Position numbers and translations under genes: made by a program. DNA of 64,000 nucleotides from Planococcus citri (Eukaryota > Arthropoda > Insecta > Hemiptera > Pseudococcidae), in contig NC_088677.1 in assembly GCF_950023065.1 (NCBI RefSeq), forward strand, positions 61,653,469 through 61,717,468, written 5' to 3'. The notes under the pieces are model-generated. The model searched no databases, was not told the DNA's origin, and saw only the letters and a program-made list of their open reading frames with translations. Shown one piece after another: positions 10,941 to 23,460 of this stretch. How positions within the stretch are numbered: the first letter of the stretch is position 1; every line of letters begins with the position of its first letter.

Positions 10941-13900
10941 AAACTGTCTTAAATCGTCGCTTTTTCACAACATTTCTAAAAATGGTATTTTTTTGCAAAA
11001 AATTCCAAATTCTTACTGTTTTTCAAAAATTGTGCGAAAGTCTCGCATTTTGCCTGAAAATGCCAGAAACTCATTCTTTTTGGAAAAATTGAGTTACGAG
11101 CACTTTAAAAAGCCAAAAATTAGCCACTTTAGATTTTCAAGTGTCTAAATTAATTTCCACGCTTTCTGAAGGAATTTTAAAATTCTGACATAATTGAAAA
11201 TCGCGCTTAAATTTTCAAAATTTTGCCATCTGAAATTCTGGTTATGAGAATTTCAAACCACACTTTTTCAAAAAATCAGGACCCCTTCAAATCGGACCCG
11301 ACACCTCGAAAGGGTCCCCTTTTGAAACAAATCTCACGATTTTTCAGCATCATTGGCAGCGTGTGAACGTGTCTTGCTTCGTCTAATTACCCCCTCTCTT
11401 CTTCCCCTATCACACAAATTATTCGCGAAACAGTAAATGCCACACTACGCCATCCGTAGTGACCGTTGTAACAATTATATAACGACGAACGTGCTTAATA
11501 ACGCGTTTACGAATAGATTTATGAGTCGAAGTAATTACGGTAATTTATAATTCTCCGATAAGCGCAAAACGCAGCATCCAGGCCGCAATGTCCGAGCTGT
11601 GCACGTTAAATGGTTATGAAAAATGAAAAAAAAAATGCATCGGGGTTGAAATCTTACCACGAGTATTATCTTTACTGTAGCGAAGAATTGAACGAACTAA
11701 AATCGTACACCGAACAAACTACAGATACAGACCCCTTGTTATTCGAAAAATCAGTCTTGGAAATAGTTGTGCTTTAAGTGCTTTGAACTTGAGTATAAAA
11801 TCGAGGGTGTTTCTACGTGAAATGAAGAAGAGAGGTTCGATTTCATCTACCTAAGAATAAGTTTTCTTCTCTTTTAGCTCAGCATGGCTGGTATACCTAC
11901 TAACGAATTTGTCGTAAATTATAAATTATTTCTTTGTAGATTAAGACGGATACAACGGTTATAAAAGTTTCATTTTTTTACAAAGAGGTACAAATTTAAA
12001 GCATTAATAAACTTAAAAGTCGTTATCGTCGAACATAGCGTTAAAAAAAAAAGAAAAAGAAGAAAGTCGGCGAGAGAGATGGAGTGAAATGACGACGACT
12101 ACGACGACGACGACGCGAAAAAAAAACACGTAGATTATAGATATAAAAAAATTGGCGAAATAATTTTTTGAAATGCTGCGAAAAAGCCGCACGCACCGAA
12201 CGCGCCTATCTTTTTTTTTTACTCGTGCGAATAAAGCTGTTACTTTTTAATTTATGGAACGAGACAAAAAATTTAATAAATCTCGAATTTATATCGTCGA
12301 CTAGATACACACTACAAGCTTGTACGACCGAGGCAGAAATTAAGTGGAAAGTTTTTTTTGCGCTAGAGTTGGTTCGTTACCGTTATCTGCGACAGTTTTT
12401 AATTCGCTTTTAATACGGATTAATTAACCGTGCGTTAATTTCTCAATAAGAGTGGAAAAATGGATTCGTTGAGGATTTGCCTAAAAACAAGCGAACAAAT
12501 TTGTATGTGGGTGTGATGGTTTCATATGTGTGTGATGTGGTTGTGGAATGGTGAGAGGGGGTGTTTGAGCGATAGGTGTTTTGAATGAAAGATTACTTAC
12601 TGATTGCTGTTTTTCATGTACAATCGTTGGGAATAGGGTGAACAGATTTGTCTATTCTAAAAAATTAATAAATTGATCAATTGAAAAAAATGTCAATTCT
12701 ATTACACATGTACGAGTTTTTGGTCAATCTGTAGTCTTCAGAGATTTTTTAATTTTCTCCAGAAACTTGAAATCACTCTGGAAAGGCCAAAAATGAATTT
12801 CAGCGTGTATTCCTGAAGTGCGACGAGTTCGAAAGAAAACTTAAATTACCTAATTTATGAATTCCAAAAAATGTGAAAAAATTCAAAGAAAGGTATATTG
12901 TTACGAGCGATTTCTTCGTTGAGATATCGTCTAGTGTATCTATCTACACGATGCCCTGACTCAAAAATAATCTCAATTTCACTATTTTCGAGTCTCTTGA
13001 AAGTTTTCAAATTTCTCTAGAGATTTTAAATTGCTCCGGAGGCCCTAAAAAAGTCAAATTGGGATCATTTTTGAGTCTGGTGATCGTGTAGATTCGCCAG
13101 ACTATATCTTGCCAAAAAACTCGCTCATTTTATACTTTCTTCGAATTTTTTTTTCACTTATTACAAAATTTACTTTTGTATTCGCACTTTTGGAATTTTA
13201 CGATAACCCACCAAAACGGCTGAGAGAATGCTCAATCAGCATCTATCAAAGTTCATTTTTAGCCTTTTCAGAGTGATTCGAAGTTTATAGAGAAAATTGA
13301 AAAAGGATGGTCCAAAACTAGCAATTGTTGATATATGAGGTTGGAGTTGCATGAAAGAAGTTATTCACACTGGTTGACTCCTCAAAAAAATGTATATTTT
13401 GTATAAAAATTGAAAATTCACTCTTGAACCGTGAATCTGCACCTGTCATACAAATGGTTCCATATTCATAGGTAATGGTCTAAAATTTTAGCGGGTAAAT
13501 TATTTCACTGCGTACAATGGAGAGAATTACTGCACGAAAGCCAAAACAATTGTAACATGCACATTGTTTTATTGTCTATAGATCAAAAGTGCTCACCGGA
13601 AGTTTCGATGATATACGTTTACCTTTTTTAAAATCTGAAATTCATTACCTATACGTTTAAATATATTGGTCGAAACTCGAACGGATATAATCGATCAATG
13701 CGATTTCATTTTTCTTAGAATTGGGTATTTGTAGAGAAATTACTGAACTACTTTTAAAAATGAAAAAAATGGGTTTGCGAGAATCTCTATTGTTTATATA
13801 AATGTACGAGTAGAAGCTTGAAATACATCTGCCTTTTTCATTTGAATTTTTCGTGAGGAAGTAGTGCTATGCTACCTTTCCTTTATTATGATTTTAAGAC

Positions 13901-14864
13901 AGCCTTTTGTTTTTCGAATTGTTTCACTATCTCTACCGGCTCCTTGTTAAGATAGTTTTTGTCTCGCTGTGAGTTCTGTGGATATCAACTAAAATTTAAA
14001 ACTGCAGAAAGTATTAAAATTGGCATTTATTTTCTTGCTGTTTCGGTCATGAATGTCCTTAGTGTCCTTGCCGGTTAGAGATGATAAATTTCAGGAAATT
14101 TATTTTTCTTCGATGAATGAGACACTACATACCTGTTTTTAACAAATACCAGTTTTAAAATGCTATTGGTCAGCTACAAACTAATGAATTTCCATTTTCC
14201 AATAATTCCTTTTTTTTTTTAAATTTATTCTCATTTCTGCAATAAAATGTTGTCATTTGTGTGGTGTTTTATGAATTAAAAAATGTGACCAAGTTCAAGA
14301 ATTCAACGATTACTTCACAAAGAAAAAAAACTGCACCAGAAAAATTCTAAATACTTAATATGAAGAAAAAAATGCAGGGATGTGAACTGAAATTTTCAAC
14401 TGGAACTGGAACTGGAATCAACCAGAAAATTTTCGGGGAAATAATTTTTAATTTTTTGTCCAATTAGCCTTTACTGAAATCGAAAAAAAAAAATTGGAAT
14501 TGAGACCCAAATTTGAAATTTTTATTTCTTTAACCATGAACTTGTAACCTTTGAATAAATTGGGTCAATTATGGTCCATGAAATTTGAGACAATTGAGAC
14601 AAATATTGCCATTTTCTCTCATTATTAATTCATTTTTTTTATTTAAAAAAATTGATTCTTGAATCATTGACAATGCATATTGCATAAATACCTAAACATG
14701 CCAAAAAAAACCAAAGTATTAATGAATTTCTCATTTTTCACATTCTGAACTTCGTCTGGGATGGATCCGAAGAGTCCTTGAACTCCTTGAAGGAGACAAC
14801 TAATTAAAATTATATTTATTTTTGAAAAAATGTGCAGTATTTTTTTTAATTTCAAAAAACTGTC
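10941..14864. other. Non-coding stretch
   Basis: No gene is supported. The 11350-12600 part is richer in CpG and unique-looking, with a GAC-type microsatellite at 12091-12116. The 12700-13330 part has degenerate copies of an old dispersed repeat (phrases such as CTGGAAAGGCCAAAAATGAA, also near 50450). Confidence 0.5.
12091..12116 (+). repeat. GAC/ACG microsatellite
   Basis: About eight GAC-like trinucleotide units with one T interruption. Confidence 0.85.
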
Positions 14865-15345
14865 TCAAAATGGTTCATTCATAGGTTTATTATTGTTACA
14901 CCTGTTGATTTGATTGTACACATCCATGCAACTAGACTTTACAACATTACGTATTTTGATAAGGGAGGAGAAAATATCATCCGGGACATTTTCAGTCCCC
15001 TCAAAGAAACGCTCCAATGCTTCAATATGTTGAATTGCTTCTCTATGTGGTATGGTAGTTGTCAGATTTGAATTATCTTCTTCTTCATCGTCTTCACTTT
15101 CTTCTCCGTTGTTGTTTTTTGCGGCTGTTAAAACCTCACTTAAAATTTCATCTTCGTTCAAGTCGCCGCATACCTGAACATTTTTGTCAATGGAAACACA
15201 TTCCTCCAAGGAAGATAATTCGGGATAAACTGCAAATAATTGAGACCAGTTCGAGGGATCTTCAATTTCAGATGAAGACTCAGGCTTACACACATTCACC
15301 GGAAATCTGCAGTTGAAATTTACATACTTGGAAAAAATTTCAGTT
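14865..15345 (-). pseudogene. pogo/Tigger-like transposase C-terminal fragment
   Basis: An open minus-strand frame of about 160 codons ends at a stop at 14865. It has a WSQL segment, an acidic stretch (EESEDDEEEDN), DLNEDEIL before it and a helical segment (HREAIQHIEALERFFE) after it. This order resembles the region after the DDE domain in Tigger/jerky-like transposases, where D-x-D-E-I and an A-x-x-x-x-x-x-L-x-x-F/Y helix recur. The catalytic DDE part is missing. It could also be the last exon of a domesticated Tigger-like gene, but no upstream exon was found. The match is from memory of the family pattern. Confidence 0.5.
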
Positions 15346-15559
15346 CAGGAGGTGTCTTTGGAGGGGGAGTTATGGATCGTCAAAGAGAAGAATTTTCGAA
15401 AAAGTCGAGTATTTTTTAGTTCTAGCCACTACTCAATCTGTTGTTGAGGAAATGACCCAGTTCCAGAAGATAGTATTCAAGATTCTGCATCGATCTACTC
15501 GTAGGCTATTGTCGTTAAAATCCAAGCACACTTTTAGGGTTCTGATGATGAGTGGTTGA

Positions 15560-16361
15560 AAAGAAGGAGGGTCATTATGGGCATTTTCGTGCCCCTCGTT
15601 ACTTCGAGACTTGAATGGCCTTTTCTTATAGGGGATGGTCCCTAGTATTAATATTAGGTGATATTTTCCCAGAAAAGCCCATAGGGGGGCTGTGGGGTGG
15701 CCCCAAAGTCGAAAATTTCAAAAAATTTTAGAACCACTGCTCGAAAATGTAAAAAATTAAAAGTAGCGAATATATGTTGCTTTAAGGGTAAGCAATGCAG
15801 AACGTAACGCTTTTTTCATTTTTGACCTTTTTGGGGGTTGTGGTGGGGGTATTTCTATTTTTGAAGATTTTGAAACCCCCTTTTTTGACCCTTCTCGTCG
15901 AGCCCCGCTAATGCCTTTTTCATGGTTTATTGCTACTAGTAGTAAGTTCAATTGATATCATTTGCAACCCCCTCACCAACTTGGCTCATATCGAAAAATT
16001 CAATTTTTGACTTTTTTTTGAGGTCCATATTTTGGGAAACCATGAAAAGCTATCGAGGTCCGGTTTGCGGCAAATATGTTGCATTTTACTTCTTAATCGA
16101 CTGGCATGCTTGAATTTTTATTTCAAGTCAATTTTTGACCTCATTGTTGCAGATCACTTTTGGGGGTGGCGAACTTTGAGAACCCCTGAAAAAAGTTCTA
16201 AAGTGAATTTTTTCAAACTTTGAGCTGAAATGGTCTTAAATACATGTGTTTAACCAATATAATATGCGAATGCGATATTTTAATGCAATTTAGTCATTTT
16301 GGGTGATTTTATCAAAAAAAGTAGTGTTTTAACAACAGGCATAGCATTTCAGGCAAAAGTT
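15560..16361 (+). repeat. Left arm of large palindrome
   Basis: This 802-base arm is the reverse complement of 17327-18127. By eye the arms differ only at a handful of positions, for example one T/C in CGTTACTTCGAG against CGCTACTTCGAG and one extra G in a GGGGG run. The same 64-codon open frame appears in both arms on opposite strands, which is an effect of the palindrome and not evidence of a gene. The arm is rich in G and C runs. No clear target duplication was found outside the arms. Confidence 0.93.
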
Positions 16362-16839
16362 CTGAAACTTCAATAATACTTTTCTCAGCCCCATTCCAAC
16401 CGATTTTGAAAATTTTTCAGTATGTTATGTATATCCTTATTAGGTATCCCTACAAAAATTGTCAACCCCCTCCCCTTATATTTGCCCTTTAAAATGGCGT
16501 ATTTCAACTAATATTATACTTTTTAACAATAATAAAAATAAAAATTGAGGCGGCCAAGTGCTCTGTAGAGGGCTAGATGAGTGTAGCAAAAAATCTGACG
16601 CCATATTCGTGCTCAGCGGTATCGAATCATAAGAAAACTATACCCTACTCATTAATTCTTAGTTATTTTCCCTAAAATTCCCATTTTACCCCCAACCCTC
16701 CCCATGACACATTTTTACACCATTTTGAATGGTAAATATGAGGGGAGGGATACCTAATAAGGATATACATATCATACTGAAAAATTTTCAAAATCGGTTG
16801 GAATGGGGCTGAGAAAAGTGTTATTGAAGTTTCAGAAAA
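16362..16839. repeat. Inner arms and loop of the palindrome
   Basis: 16362-16497 pairs with 16722-16839 as a reverse complement, with a 20-base or so gap on the right side (after AGGTATCCCT). The loop is about 16498-16721. Together with the outer arms this makes one interrupted palindrome of about 940 bases per side. Confidence 0.8.
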
Positions 16840-17326
16840 GGGGGGCTCTCCAAAAAGGGGAGGGGTGTGGATCTGAAACTTTCCACGCGGAAGTTTCTCA
16901 ATGGTACCTACCTCCCATGCTAACATCAACTCGAACGATTTCGGTGACCATTTCACCCCCCTTAGGCGCCTATTGCCTTTATGTATTTTTCAGAGAACCC
17001 TTTCATTTGAATGGTTGCAGTTTCGCCCCTCTTAAACATACAAGGGAAGTTGATACATCATTACATCGGAACTTCGACATAGATTCTTTTATCTAGCCAC
17101 ATATTTTTCGCTAAAATGCAATGCTGGGGAGAAAATGGCGAAAAACTGATTTCGGGGGAGGTTCCACCCCCTTTGAGGGGGTTCCGGACTCCGTAGGGGC
17201 CAGGACTTTTAGTAGGTTGTTGAGGGGACCTCTGTGAACAATATCTGCGAATGATCGGTTTGATATTAATTTTTCCTGCAAAAATGGCTTTAATGACTGG
17301 ACTACACCACGAATACACGCAGCTTA
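16840..17326. other. Asymmetric block inside the palindrome
   Basis: About 487 bases present only on the right side, between the inner arm (ending 16839) and outer arm (starting 17327). It is either an insertion in the right arm or was lost from the left. It has G-rich runs, and no coding sequence or target duplication was recognised. Confidence 0.7.
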
Positions 17327-18127
17327 ACTTTTGCCAGAAAGCTATGCCTGTTGTTAAAACACTACTTTTTTTGATAAAATCACCCAAAATGACTAAATTG
17401 CATTAAAATATCGCATTCGCATATTATATTGGTTAAACACATGTATTTAAGACCATTTCAGCTCAAAGTTTGAAAAAATTCACTTTAGAACTTTTTTCAG
17501 GGGTTCTCAAAGTTCGCCACCCCCCAAAAGTGATCTGCAACAATGAGGTCAAAAATTGACTTGAAATAAAAATTCAAGCATGCCAGTCGATTAAGAAGTA
17601 AAATGCAACATATTTGCCGCAAACCGGACCTCGATAGCTTTTCATGGTTTCCCAAAATATGGACCTCAAAAAAAAGTCAAAAATTGAATTTTTCGATATG
17701 AGCCAAGTTGGTGAGGGGGTTGCAAATGATATCAATTGAACTTACTACTAGTAGCAATAAACCATGAAAAGGGCATTAGCGGGGCTCGACGAGAAGGGTC
17801 AAAAAAGGGGGTTTCAAAATCTTCAAAAATAGAAATACCCCCACCACAACCCCCAAAAAGGTCAAAAATGAAAAAAGCGTTACGTTCTGCATTGCTTACC
17901 CTTAAAGCAACATATATTCGCTACTTTTAATTTTTTACATTTTCGAGCAGTGGTTCTAAAAATTTTTGAAATTTTCGACTTTGGGGCCACCCCACAGCCC
18001 CCCTATGGGCTTTTCTGGGAAAATATCACCTAATATCAATACTAGGGACCATCCCCTATAAGAAAAGGCCATTCAAGTCTCGAAGTAGCGAGGGGCACGA
18101 AAATGCCCATAATGACCCTCCTTCTTT
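17327..18127 (-). repeat. Right arm of large palindrome
   Basis: Partner of 15560-16361. The homology continues inward on the left to about 16497, pairing with 16722-16839, so the right side has an extra block (16840-17326) between its outer and inner arm parts. Confidence 0.93.
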
Positions 18128-21100
18128 GCAAATCTTTCATTTTTGGGTGAATCCGTCTTTTGAAAATGTTTTCTTCGCTAAAGGTTTCGCTTTAATTAAT
18201 CCAAAACATGAAAAGATATCATTTCTGAAGTTGAGGAATATTTTGGAATGTAGTGGTGTTAGGTTTTTTAATCATTAGGTATGGCTAATTCCAAAAAAAA
18301 CTCGAAAAATTTGATATGTTTTTTGCTATTTTTCTTGATTTTTGAAAATTGGCAGTAATGACTAAAAAATTGGAACCATTGTATTATAAAAATATTCTAC
18401 CAATTTCAGAAATGATATGCAGAATGGAGTAGCACTAGGTACATATTTTATTAAACTTGCTAAATCGTGTTATTTTTATTTTTTATTTTAAAAAAATAAA
18501 AAATTACTTACTTTGCTTTTTAACACTTTGCACCTCAACTTTTTTCATCCAGGGGAACTTTCTCAAATTTTTGGAAATGAACAAAATGTTACAAACTGAA
18601 AATTAAGATCATCCTGAAAAATGTTTTATAAAGCAAAAAATCCGCCAAGTTACAAAAAAAAGTCTGGTGTGTGAGCCGTGCACGTAAGGTGCAATAAATT
18701 AAAAATAATAAAAAAATAATAAAAAAATAGTGATATATTTTGAAAAGCGAAATCTCCGCCAAGTTGAGAAAAAAAATCCATACCATAGTCAAGTTATCAA
18801 CCCTCAGGTGTAAGTTCCAAATTCAATCATTTAAAAAGACACATGACATGAAAAATAAAACTGTCATCTCATCGTCAATGTTTCGTAATTTCTATTGAGA
18901 TTTTTAAGGCAATTTTGAAAAACTTATTATTGAAATTGATGAAATCTTGAAAATATTTACAAATTCGAAAATGAATTTCTTAACCGAGCTCAGATGCTCC
19001 GCCAAGTTAAGTCTGGTTTAGATTTCCCAATTTTTAAATCTTGTTGAGATTTCATCAACTTTAACAATGCATTTTTTATATTTAATAAAACTCAACGGCT
19101 TCAAACTTTTTATTACGACACGATAAAACCCACTTCTGATAATTTTCTTCAAAATTTAAAGCATTTTTCTTCATAAAACAACCAGTGATGGTAATATGTA
19201 GTTCAATTTGAAAAATAATTTAACAAGATGGCCTCATCAGTATTCGATATCTTGGCATAAATTTTTGAGTTTGAAGTTTTTCGATGGTATTCATTTGATT
19301 TTTATTTTACACTGATGCAAGTTCGATTGAAATTCGATCAAAATAATTATCGAAATTATTCGATTGAATTCATTTAAAGATCGATTAGAAAATTTTCGTT
19401 GATTATCAAATTATTCGGCCATAATTTGCACACTTTTCGATTATTACAGAAATTGCAATAAGTACCTACCTATAAAAACAAGTAAGCAGTTTGGTCTCTC
19501 GTTACGTGTATTTACCTTTTCGACCACCATATTGCGGACAAGACACGATGCGAGACGCTGGTCGACCGGTCGAACGCGAAGTATAGTTTTGCAAAAGTTG
19601 CAACCCTGCTAGTCTAGGGTCGGTCGTAATTTCTTAGACGTATTTTCTTGATCATTAAAGCAATTACAAGTTAAAGTTGAGAAATACGTTTTAACTCGTT
19701 TATAATGATTCTTGCTTTTGTTAAGTTGAAATTACAACGAACCACAAGCAGGCCATGACTGCGGTAGCGGAAGGGTTGCAAAATTATTACCCAACTTGGC
19801 CAAACACACAGAGAGAGGCTATTTTAAATCAAGAGGGGGAGGAATAGAAGCCCGAAGGGTGAAAGGGCCCGAGTTACCGGAGAAGGAAAATTTTCAGCGT
19901 ATTTGAAAAAAAAATGGCTAATAAAAGTAATTACAACGTCGTAAAAGAGTGTGAGGTGGAAAAAAAAGAGGGATCCGATGAGGCAATTAAAGGATAAGCG
20001 TCGTTTACTCTGATTTTGTTTTCACCTTTGCCTAGATAGGTATAGAGGTATACTATACGTACGGGTACGATGCTTTTGCAAAAGCTGTACAGGGTGAACA
20101 AAAAAAAGAAAGAAAGAAAGAAAAATGCGAATGTGTATAATATGAAAAGGGTGTTAACATCGGCACGTTTGACTGTTGGTACGCGTTAATGCGTTTCCAA
20201 AAAAATAAAATAAAAAAGCAAGATTTTTAACAATACGGTTGGTTGCGTTCGGACTAGTTTAGGCGCCAAACATACGATATATAACAGGAAGCTAATATAT
20301 TCTATTCATGGTGTTTTGTCGGTCTACCCGGCCGAGCTCTTTCAATGCAAATATTTCGCCCGATGCTTGTTAATAGATGTACTGGCGTATGAAAAAAAAT
20401 ACATAGCTTGGCTTCCTCTCTCACTCTGTTCATATTTGAGCTTTCAGTGATGACTAAAATAACCACTGCTCGTATCGTACCTACCAACGAACGTTTTGGT
20501 ATTGGAAATAATTAATTTACTCGATGATGAAACCTTATGGTCTATAGCATTTGGCTTAATCGAATATCACGATTAGGAAATAGGCGTTTTCGTCGAGTAA
20601 TTACCAGCACGTGGATATGATTTGTCGGCAGGTCTAGTTACCTACTCAGCCGGCTTTCCAAAGTAAACATCGTGATTAGGTAAATTATTATATTTTTTTT
20701 TACTCGATTGGATGTTAGCACGATATCGAGTAATGAGAATAGACCAGTTAAGTTCTCGTTGACCGCTGTGGCCAATATCCAGGATTTGATTAGAGGGGTG
20801 ATAACGTGAATTGGATATGTCAAATTTCGATAGCATGATGAAATAAATGATTTTTCGTCTCGTCCTTTGAAAACGAGTCAGTGTGACGTGTGTCTAAACA
20901 ATTATGAGAATGATTGTTTTGTGGGAGAATTTCGCTATGTGGTAATTTTTTCGTTGAGATGGAAATTGCGAGATTTTTCATATAGGCCTACTAAATTAAA
21001 ATTTTTAAGGAATTACCAAAACTTCAAAAAAAATTTAACGCCAGAAAATTGGCATGGTTGTTTGGGTGGGTTGGAAATGATGACATAGAGTTTCGTGAGT

Positions 21101-21418
21101 TTCTAGTAGGCACGGAAAAGTTGGCTCTCAGGAGGCGTACTGAAATCAAAAATAAATCATTCCAATTGATCAATATCTTCGGATCACGCTAGAGTCTTTA
21201 ATTCAGGAAAAAAAAATTGTCAAGTGTTACGTATTGCAACTCATATAGAGTGTATAAAAAGCAAATGCAAAATTTGTAACTTCTTTATTGAGATCCAGAT
21301 CGCAGTGTCTTGAAAAACTCAGCACAACGATGAAAAAGTACGTAGTAACCGAGCGATTATAAAAATTGCCGAAAATGGTTCGAATAGGTATATATGTATA
21401 GGTATATGAACCTACGTT
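18128..21418. other. Non-coding stretch
   Basis: No gene is supported. 18130-19450 is very AT-rich and holds several copies of the phrase CCGCCAAGTT (18641, 18762 and 19000 areas). 19500-20650 is a less AT-rich, CpG-bearing block with an AAAG microsatellite near 20105-20124. Confidence 0.5.
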
Positions 21419-21420
21419 TA

Positions 21421-21631
21421 CAGGGTGGCCAGAAATATCGGGTACCCCTAAGAAAGTTTTTCATTCAAAATATAGGTTGGCAACGTGAAATAGATGCATA
21501 TGATTGGTGGAATGTTATCTCTCCAGTCCAACAACCAATCATGTGTTATCATTATTATCATTCACTGTGACCAACCGAAGTATTTAGTTGGAAAACTTTT
21601 TTAGGGGTACCCGATATTTCTGGCCACCCTG
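21421..21631. mobile_element. MITE with Tc1/mariner-type TA duplication
   Basis: The unit starts CAGGGTGGCCAGAAATATCG and ends with its reverse complement; the TIRs are about 40 bases with few mismatches. TA flanks it at 21419-21420 and 21632-21633. At 211 bp without an ORF it is a non-autonomous element, probably mobilised by a Tc1/mariner-like transposase. Solo ends with a similar CAGGGTG start occur near 41676, 46719 and 49312. Confidence 0.85.
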
Positions 21632-21992
21632 TATATTACATAATATATTTTCGTTGGTTATATCATAAATTGTTACCAGGAGGGAGGGGGGAATATATAT
21701 AGTTTTAAAATATCTGTGAAGCATAGCCTGTTTATAAATGGGTTAAGTACAGGAAAAAAAATTTGAAACAAAAGTCATCATTTCTGATCTGAATGAAGAA
21801 GAAAAAAAGTTTTAAAATCTGGTTGAACCATCTGACATGAGTGACTCTTTTATAATTTTTGATCAATCATTTTGGCCATTTTTCAAAAAAATTGAAGGCT
21901 TTTGATCGGAATGCTCTTTTTTAATAATTTTAACATGTTCCGTGAGAGTTTCATTTTTCTGTAGTTTTGAAATTCGTTAAACTTGACTTTGA

Positions 21993-21996
21993 TATT
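21993..21996. repeat. Target-site duplication TATT (left)
   Basis: Same four bases as 36307-36310, directly outside the LTR ends; four bases suits Ty3/gypsy-type integrases. Confidence 0.65.
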
Positions 21997-23460
21997 TGTT
22001 ATAGGGGGGTCTGGACCGACTGTCAATAGGTGAGAATGATGATAATTCCCTCCTAAGGTATTGAGAATTATCCCTTCTTTAATTTTGACCTACTTGACCT
22101 ACTTGATCGATAGATTGCCTGGCTAACTCAGTAGGACCTATATTTGACAGTTTTGTCCAAATCCTCTACACATTACTGATTCGTAGAATCGGATGAATTA
22201 AATAAAAATCCTTTCTACAAGTTGAAAACTTTATTATGTCATATAGATGCTTCGGCAATTTTACATACATTAATGTCTATAAAACAGCTTAGACACTGAC
22301 ATAAGGAGGTATTAAAGCATTTTACAACTTATTCAACAATTATGATTAAATCACATGCTCGAGAGTAATTACGTATGAATTACTCACGAGGTAAAATTAG
22401 GTGTTATTTATTATCTAAAATAACTTAATAAATATATTACATCCATAATTACTGGAATACGATGTAATACAGATAGGTACAAAAACCCTCCTCTTGAATA
22501 CCTATCTGGTCTCCTAATTAATCGATTACATTGATTAATTAACTACAGTACATATACTTACTAGAACTGTACACTTTTGTCCACCTAGTGCTGACATGAA
22601 TTAATAATAACGATTATTAAATCAAGGGTGGGACATTAACTAAAAAGAGGCTACACGTAATATTTTGCCTAATCCTAACATGTCGCGATACATGTAGAAA
22701 TTATCAAACTGTTTATTCGTAAGGATCTACGGATCCAGTAAACTTAAACTAATTAATTACTAGAACACGAATTACGAGTACGTGGAACGTGGTCCTCAAC
22801 GCTGAGTACCATGGGGGTACCATGATACTCTTGAAAATACAGATTTGATAGAGAACCGTCTCTGGCCACGAAACAACTCTAACTGAGGAATTGGCGCGAG
22901 CTACTGAGTATATATAATATCTCCAGTGGCCTAATTCCTCCTACTCGAGTGGGCGTTGGTGTCGCAATTGCTATGTACTCGTACATATACGTACCTAAAC
23001 GTATATAATATTTTTACGATCTTACACAGCTATCTCTGGCTATAAAAGATACTTAAACTTTTCCCTATTTCTCACTATAAGAGTAAAGGTAGTGTACCTT
23101 TTGAATTCATCTTACCTATATACCTACCTAAGAGGTGTATTAGTACATACGTTTCCTCTGTCTACCTATAACAAATCTATGAATGAACTTATTTTACTAC
23201 GTTCACTCATAGTAACGAAGTCACGAACCATATACTCGCACCTACACATACCTATCTGTAAGAGAGGCAATGTACTCTCTTCCTATAGCTAGCTACAAGG
23301 ACGTGTAAGGATGCGGAGCACACAAGATGCGAGGTTCGCTAGCATTGACCTACATATCTTACGTGCACATTTTTGATACTTTCAGTATAGGAGTTAAAAT
23401 ACCTATAGAGATAAGTATACGCATCCCTTACAGGCGATGGAGGGCAACCACACTGTATCA
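21997..23460 (-). repeat. 3' LTR of the long-LTR element
   Basis: On the minus strand it begins TGATACAG and ends CTATAACA. It matches 34843-36306 at a constant offset of 12846 without indels. Differences seen: 22372 (C against A), 23267 (G against T) and 23374 (T against C). Confidence 0.93.

Noticed and set aside
15757..15951. 64-codon open frame, repeated on the opposite strand at 17736-17930
   Set aside because: Both copies lie in the palindrome arms; the match is due to the inverted repeat, and the peptide has no domain.
23092..23292. 66-codon open frame also present at 35938-36138
   Set aside because: It is duplicated because it lies in both LTRs; it has no domain and sits in the U3-R-U5 part.
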